This document shows positions 60,548 to 64,000 of a DNA stretch of 64,000 nt, in pieces; position 1 is the first letter of the stretch; each line of letters begins with the position of its first letter. Source of the DNA: Steroidobacter sp. (GTDB lineage: Bacteria; Pseudomonadota; Gammaproteobacteria; Steroidobacterales; Steroidobacteraceae). The notes beneath the pieces were generated by a model. It made no database searches and was not told the origin of the DNA. It worked only from the letters and a program-made list of their open reading frames with translations. Where the stretch lies: contig JAICPY010000006.1 in assembly GCA_025929585.1 (NCBI GenBank), forward strand, positions 1 to 64,000. Reading direction: 5' to 3'. The position numbers and the translations under genes were made by a program.

Positions 60548-61558
60548 GTGCGTCTGGTTGGAGATCCAGCTCGCATGGCCAGTCTGATCTCTTGTCGAAG
60601 AAGCCAATTTGGGGGTCCGTTGAAGAACATTTCCAGTGGCAACGTCCGCCGCAGCCTTCGCGGCGCGGCCCTGCTCCTGCTTGCATTCGCGATGCTCGGA
60701 TCGCTGCCCGCGCCCGCGGTTGCGCAAACGAAGAAAATCCTTTTCCTCGCCGGACCCCGCGATCACGGCATGCCAGGCCGCCATGAATACGAACGCGATC
60801 TGCGCACTTTGGCGGAGTCATTCGACAACGCATCGAACTTGAACGACATCACGACTCAAGTGATCGTCGGCCGGCTTTCAAGGGATCTCACTCCCATCAA
60901 GGACGCGGCCGTCATCGTCATCAACAGCAGCTCGGATCGTGCCGGAGATGAAACGCACCCTCTGTTCCCGCCCGATCCCTCGACGGACCATCATGGCTAC
61001 GATCCCGAGACGATGGCCTATCTCAAATCGCTCGAGGATCTGCTCAAGCAGGAGAAGATCGGCGTTGTGGTCTTGCACTACGCACTCTGGGCCGAGAACT
61101 GGAGAGCACGCGAGTACTACATGAACTGGCTTGGCGGCTTGTGGGTACAGATCGGCTCGAAGAATCCGACCGACGAATGGTCAATGACGCTCGAGAACGA
61201 GAGCCACCCGATTCTGCGCGGCGTCAAACCCTGGACGTATCGTGACGAAGTATTCTGTCGCTTTCTGCTTCCGAGCGATGCGCGGCGCACGAACCTGATC
61301 CTCGCAACACCGAAGCAGGACAAAGGGGCTATCGGTCCGCAAATCGCATCGTGGGCCTATGAACGCGACGATGGCGGCCGTGGCTTCGCCTTCGGCGGCG
61401 CGGACTTCCGCGACAATCTCGCGCGCGAGGACTATCGCCGCTTCCTCATGAATGGCATCGCGTGGGCGGCGCGCATTGAGATCCCTCGCGAAGGCATTCA
61501 GTCCCCCACGCCCGATGTCAGCGAAGTGTCACCCGCGTCGCACCCTCGCTCGAAGTAA
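60548..61558 (+). CDS. ThuA-like domain protein with signal peptide
   Basis: SLRGAALLLLAFAMLGSLPAPAVAQTKKILFLAGPRDHG...GVVVLHYALW...SHPILRGVKPWTYRDEVFCRFLLP; exact start uncertain. Confidence 0.8.
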   Translation: MRLVGDPARMASLISCRRSQFGGPLKNISSGNVRRSLRGAALLLLAFAMLGSLPAPAVAQTKKILFLAGPRDHGMPGRHEYERDLRTLAESFDNASNLNDITTQVIVGRLSRDLTPIKDAAVIVINSSSDRAGDETHPLFPPDPSTDHHGYDPETMAYLKSLEDLLKQEKIGVVVLHYALWAENWRAREYYMNWLGGLWVQIGSKNPTDEWSMTLENESHPILRGVKPWTYRDEVFCRFLLPSDARRTNLILATPKQDKGAIGPQIASWAYERDDGGRGFAFGGADFRDNLAREDYRRFLMNGIAWAARIEIPREGIQSPTPDVSEVSPASHPRSK

Positions 61559-61601
61559 CCGATGGTCCGATCGGTGCGAGTCGACGCTCGTATGCGCTCC
61601 G

Positions 61602-61632
61602 ACTATCCCCTATCCCGTATCCCCTATCCCCT
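61602..61632 (+). repeat. Single tandem-heptamer arm G
   Basis: CTATCCCCTATCCCGTATCCCCTATCCCCTT directly before the PQQ-protein ATG; no opposing arm found. Confidence 0.75.
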
Positions 61633-61643
61633 TCCTCTCTAAC

Positions 61644-63902
61644 ATGACCATTCGTTCATTCTGCGCGATGCTCGCGCTGTGCTTCGGCTCTGTTTGTTAC
61701 GGCGGATCTTGGAAGGATTACGGTGGATCGCCCGATCAATCGAAGTTCGTGGAGCTCTCCGACATCACGAAGGAAAATGTCGGCGATCTCGAGGTCGCGT
61801 GGACTTATCCGACGAGCGATGAGCGCGCGTATCAGTTCAATCCCATCATCGTCGACAACGTGATGTATGTGTTGGCGAAAAACAGCTCGCTCGTCGCGAT
61901 CGACGTCGTTACGCGTAAAGAAATTTGGATTCACGCCAATCTGCGGGGTATCACCAATCGAGGCATCAACTATTGGGAAAGCCCCGACGGCAAACAACGG
62001 CGGCTGCTCTTCACGCTTGAAGATACTCTGCAGGCCATCGACGCTCGAACAGGAAAATCCATTTCGTCTTTCGGCAAGAACGGACTCGTGGATCTGCGCG
62101 AAGGCTTGGGGAGAGATCCGCGATCCGTTCGACGCGTGAGCTCCTCGACGCCGGGGCGCATCTTCGGGGATCTCTTGATCCTTGGAAGCTCGCCTGGCGA
62201 AGGATACTTTTCCGCGCCCGGGCATATCCGTGCGTACAACGTCATCACCGGCGCGCTCGCCTGGACATTCCATACCATTCCGCAGCCGGGCGAATTTGGC
62301 TACGACACCTGGCCGAAAGATGCCTATAAATACGTAGGCGGCGCGAATGTCTGGGGTGAGATCACACTCGATGCAAATCGGGGCATCGCCTATTTCCCGG
62401 TATCTTCGCCAACCTACGACTATTACGGCGCCGATCGGCACGGCGCAAATCTGTTCAGCGATTGTCTACTCGCGCTGGATGCTCGCACCGGCAAGCGCCT
62501 GTGGCATTTCCAGATGGTCCATCACGATCTGTGGGACTACGATCCAACGGCCGCGCCGCAACTGCTCACGGTACGCAAAGACGGCAAGACGATCGACGCG
62601 GTGGCTCAAGCGACCAAACAGGGCTTCGTGTTCGTGTTCGATCGTGTGAGCGGCGAACCGGTGTGGCCAATCGAAGAGCGTGCCGTCCCAAAAAGCGATG
62701 TGCCCGGCGAGCAAGCATGGCCGACGCAACCGTTCTCGCTTCTCGAGCCAACCGCGCGCCAAGTCGTGAAGCCGGATGATCTTACTCCCTATCTCATCAA
62801 CGACGCCGAGCGTGCGGAATGGCGCGAGCGCATCGCGAAAGCACGTACTGGACTGTTCACTCCACCTGCTCTAGTAGAAACCGCGACGATCCCTGGCGCC
62901 GTCGGTGGCACCAATTGGGGTAACACCGCTGCCAATCCCGATGCAGGCATTCTGTATCTACTGAATCAAGACTTTCCCTCGTTCTACAAACTGCAAGTGC
63001 AGGATGATCGTGGTGTCGCCGGCGGTCGTAATCGTTTCGGCCCACCCGATCCTGCCGCCGTGCAGCGCGGAGCGGATCTTTATAAGCAGAGCTGTGCCGC
63101 ATGTCATGGAGAAGATCGCGGCGGAACACCTGCCGCCCCTTCACTTCTGACGGTCGGCAGTCGCATCGGCTTTCCGCAACTCCGCCGTACGATCCTCTAC
63201 GGCACAGGCCGCATGCCGCCGATCGGTCACATCAATGACGACCAGATCGGTGATCTCTTGGCGCTTCTTGGCGGCGGCGCTCGTCGACGCGGAAACGATC
63301 CCACCGCACCTATCGTGATGCCGACAGGACCTGTGGTCGCTTCGGGCGGCGCACCGCGCCAACCCGTTGCAGCTGGTACGTCAATGGAAACGTATCCGGA
63401 AGGTGTGCCCGCCCCCTCGCAGCGCTATTACACCGACTATGGGCTGGGTTATCCGTATCTCATGGCGCCACCCTGGTCGACGATCATCGCTTACGATCTG
63501 AATCGCGGTGTCATCAAATGGAAGAAGCCGCTCGGACAAGATCGCGATGTCACTGAAGCCGGTGGCAAAAACACAGGTGTTCCCCGCGGTTCACAACGGC
63601 AAGGAATGATCGTCACATCCACCGGCATCGTGTTCTCTACTGCGCGAGATGGAAAGTTCTACGCCTTCGATGCAGACAACGGCAACGTGCTTTGGTCGAG
63701 CGATCTACCCATGGGGACCGAGGGCCTGCCGGCAATCTACGAAGTGAAGGGCCAACACTACATCGTCGTGAATGCGACGACTCCGCTCACCTGGGGCTTG
63801 AATTCCCGGGAAAGCGGCATCGGATCTCCGGATCCTTTGGGGCGCGGCGGGTATGTGATTTTTTCGATGCCTCGGAAGTCACTGGGCAAAGATCGCACGT
63901 AA
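61644..63902 (+). CDS. PQQ-dependent dehydrogenase (glucose dehydrogenase-like propeller) with internal cytochrome c domain
   Basis: Propeller motifs (GSWKDYGGSPDQSKFVELSDITKENVGDLEVAWTY, WHFQMVHHDLWDYD) and ADLYKQSCAACHGEDRGG between propeller segments. Confidence 0.9.
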   Translation: MTIRSFCAMLALCFGSVCYGGSWKDYGGSPDQSKFVELSDITKENVGDLEVAWTYPTSDERAYQFNPIIVDNVMYVLAKNSSLVAIDVVTRKEIWIHANLRGITNRGINYWESPDGKQRRLLFTLEDTLQAIDARTGKSISSFGKNGLVDLREGLGRDPRSVRRVSSSTPGRIFGDLLILGSSPGEGYFSAPGHIRAYNVITGALAWTFHTIPQPGEFGYDTWPKDAYKYVGGANVWGEITLDANRGIAYFPVSSPTYDYYGADRHGANLFSDCLLALDARTGKRLWHFQMVHHDLWDYDPTAAPQLLTVRKDGKTIDAVAQATKQGFVFVFDRVSGEPVWPIEERAVPKSDVPGEQAWPTQPFSLLEPTARQVVKPDDLTPYLINDAERAEWRERIAKARTGLFTPPALVETATIPGAVGGTNWGNTAANPDAGILYLLNQDFPSFYKLQVQDDRGVAGGRNRFGPPDPAAVQRGADLYKQSCAACHGEDRGGTPAAPSLLTVGSRIGFPQLRRTILYGTGRMPPIGHINDDQIGDLLALLGGGARRRGNDPTAPIVMPTGPVVASGGAPRQPVAAGTSMETYPEGVPAPSQRYYTDYGLGYPYLMAPPWSTIIAYDLNRGVIKWKKPLGQDRDVTEAGGKNTGVPRGSQRQGMIVTSTGIVFSTARDGKFYAFDADNGNVLWSSDLPMGTEGLPAIYEVKGQHYIVVNATTPLTWGLNSRESGIGSPDPLGRGGYVIFSMPRKSLGKDRT

Positions 63903-64000
63903 CGAATCGCACGATTGTCGTGCGGTCGATCGGGCGATCGAGTTTCGGATAGGCTTTCACAATCTACGATAAACGTGTCGCTCGCTTCCATCGAATGCAG

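Overview
64 kb of a high-GC gammaproteobacterial-type chromosome (taxon is inference only), mostly housekeeping and accessory metabolism. No prophage, CRISPR array or intact IS was recognised. Left to right: the 5' part of a TonB-dependent receptor gene; a cbb3 oxidase locus ccoNOQP-(short FixH-like)-ccoI-ccoS-tauE/safE-like; tRNA-Pro; a translation cluster thrS-infC-rpmI-rplT-pheS-pheT-ihfA-merR; tRNA-Val; uvrB; an aminotransferase; tRNA-Asn; a fatty-acid desaturase; a PP2C/Ser-Thr kinase fusion next to a formate/nitrite transporter; a rhodanese (TrhO-like)/RluA fusion; an ECF42-like sigma factor with a YCII/DGPF partner; aquaporin; MscS; OmpA; a CBM2-GH5 cellulase; an acyl-CoA oxidase; ThuA-like and PQQ/cytochrome c proteins. 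The observations I consider most unusual are: (1) a 57.47-60.27 kb island with two paralogous membrane-anchored proteins (shared C-terminal NPFDE[ST]EVFEL...DEAR motif and shared promoter architecture) flanking a small membrane protein and a protein made of 11-residue CxxW repeats, TM segments and a metzincin-like HEIGHKVGLWH motif; (2) a dispersed set of intergenic inverted elements whose arms are degenerate tandem 7-8-mers, with the repeat word differing between loci but matched between the two arms, several of them inside or beside the thrS-infC-pheST cluster; (3) infC apparently starting at AUC directly after the thrS stop codon.
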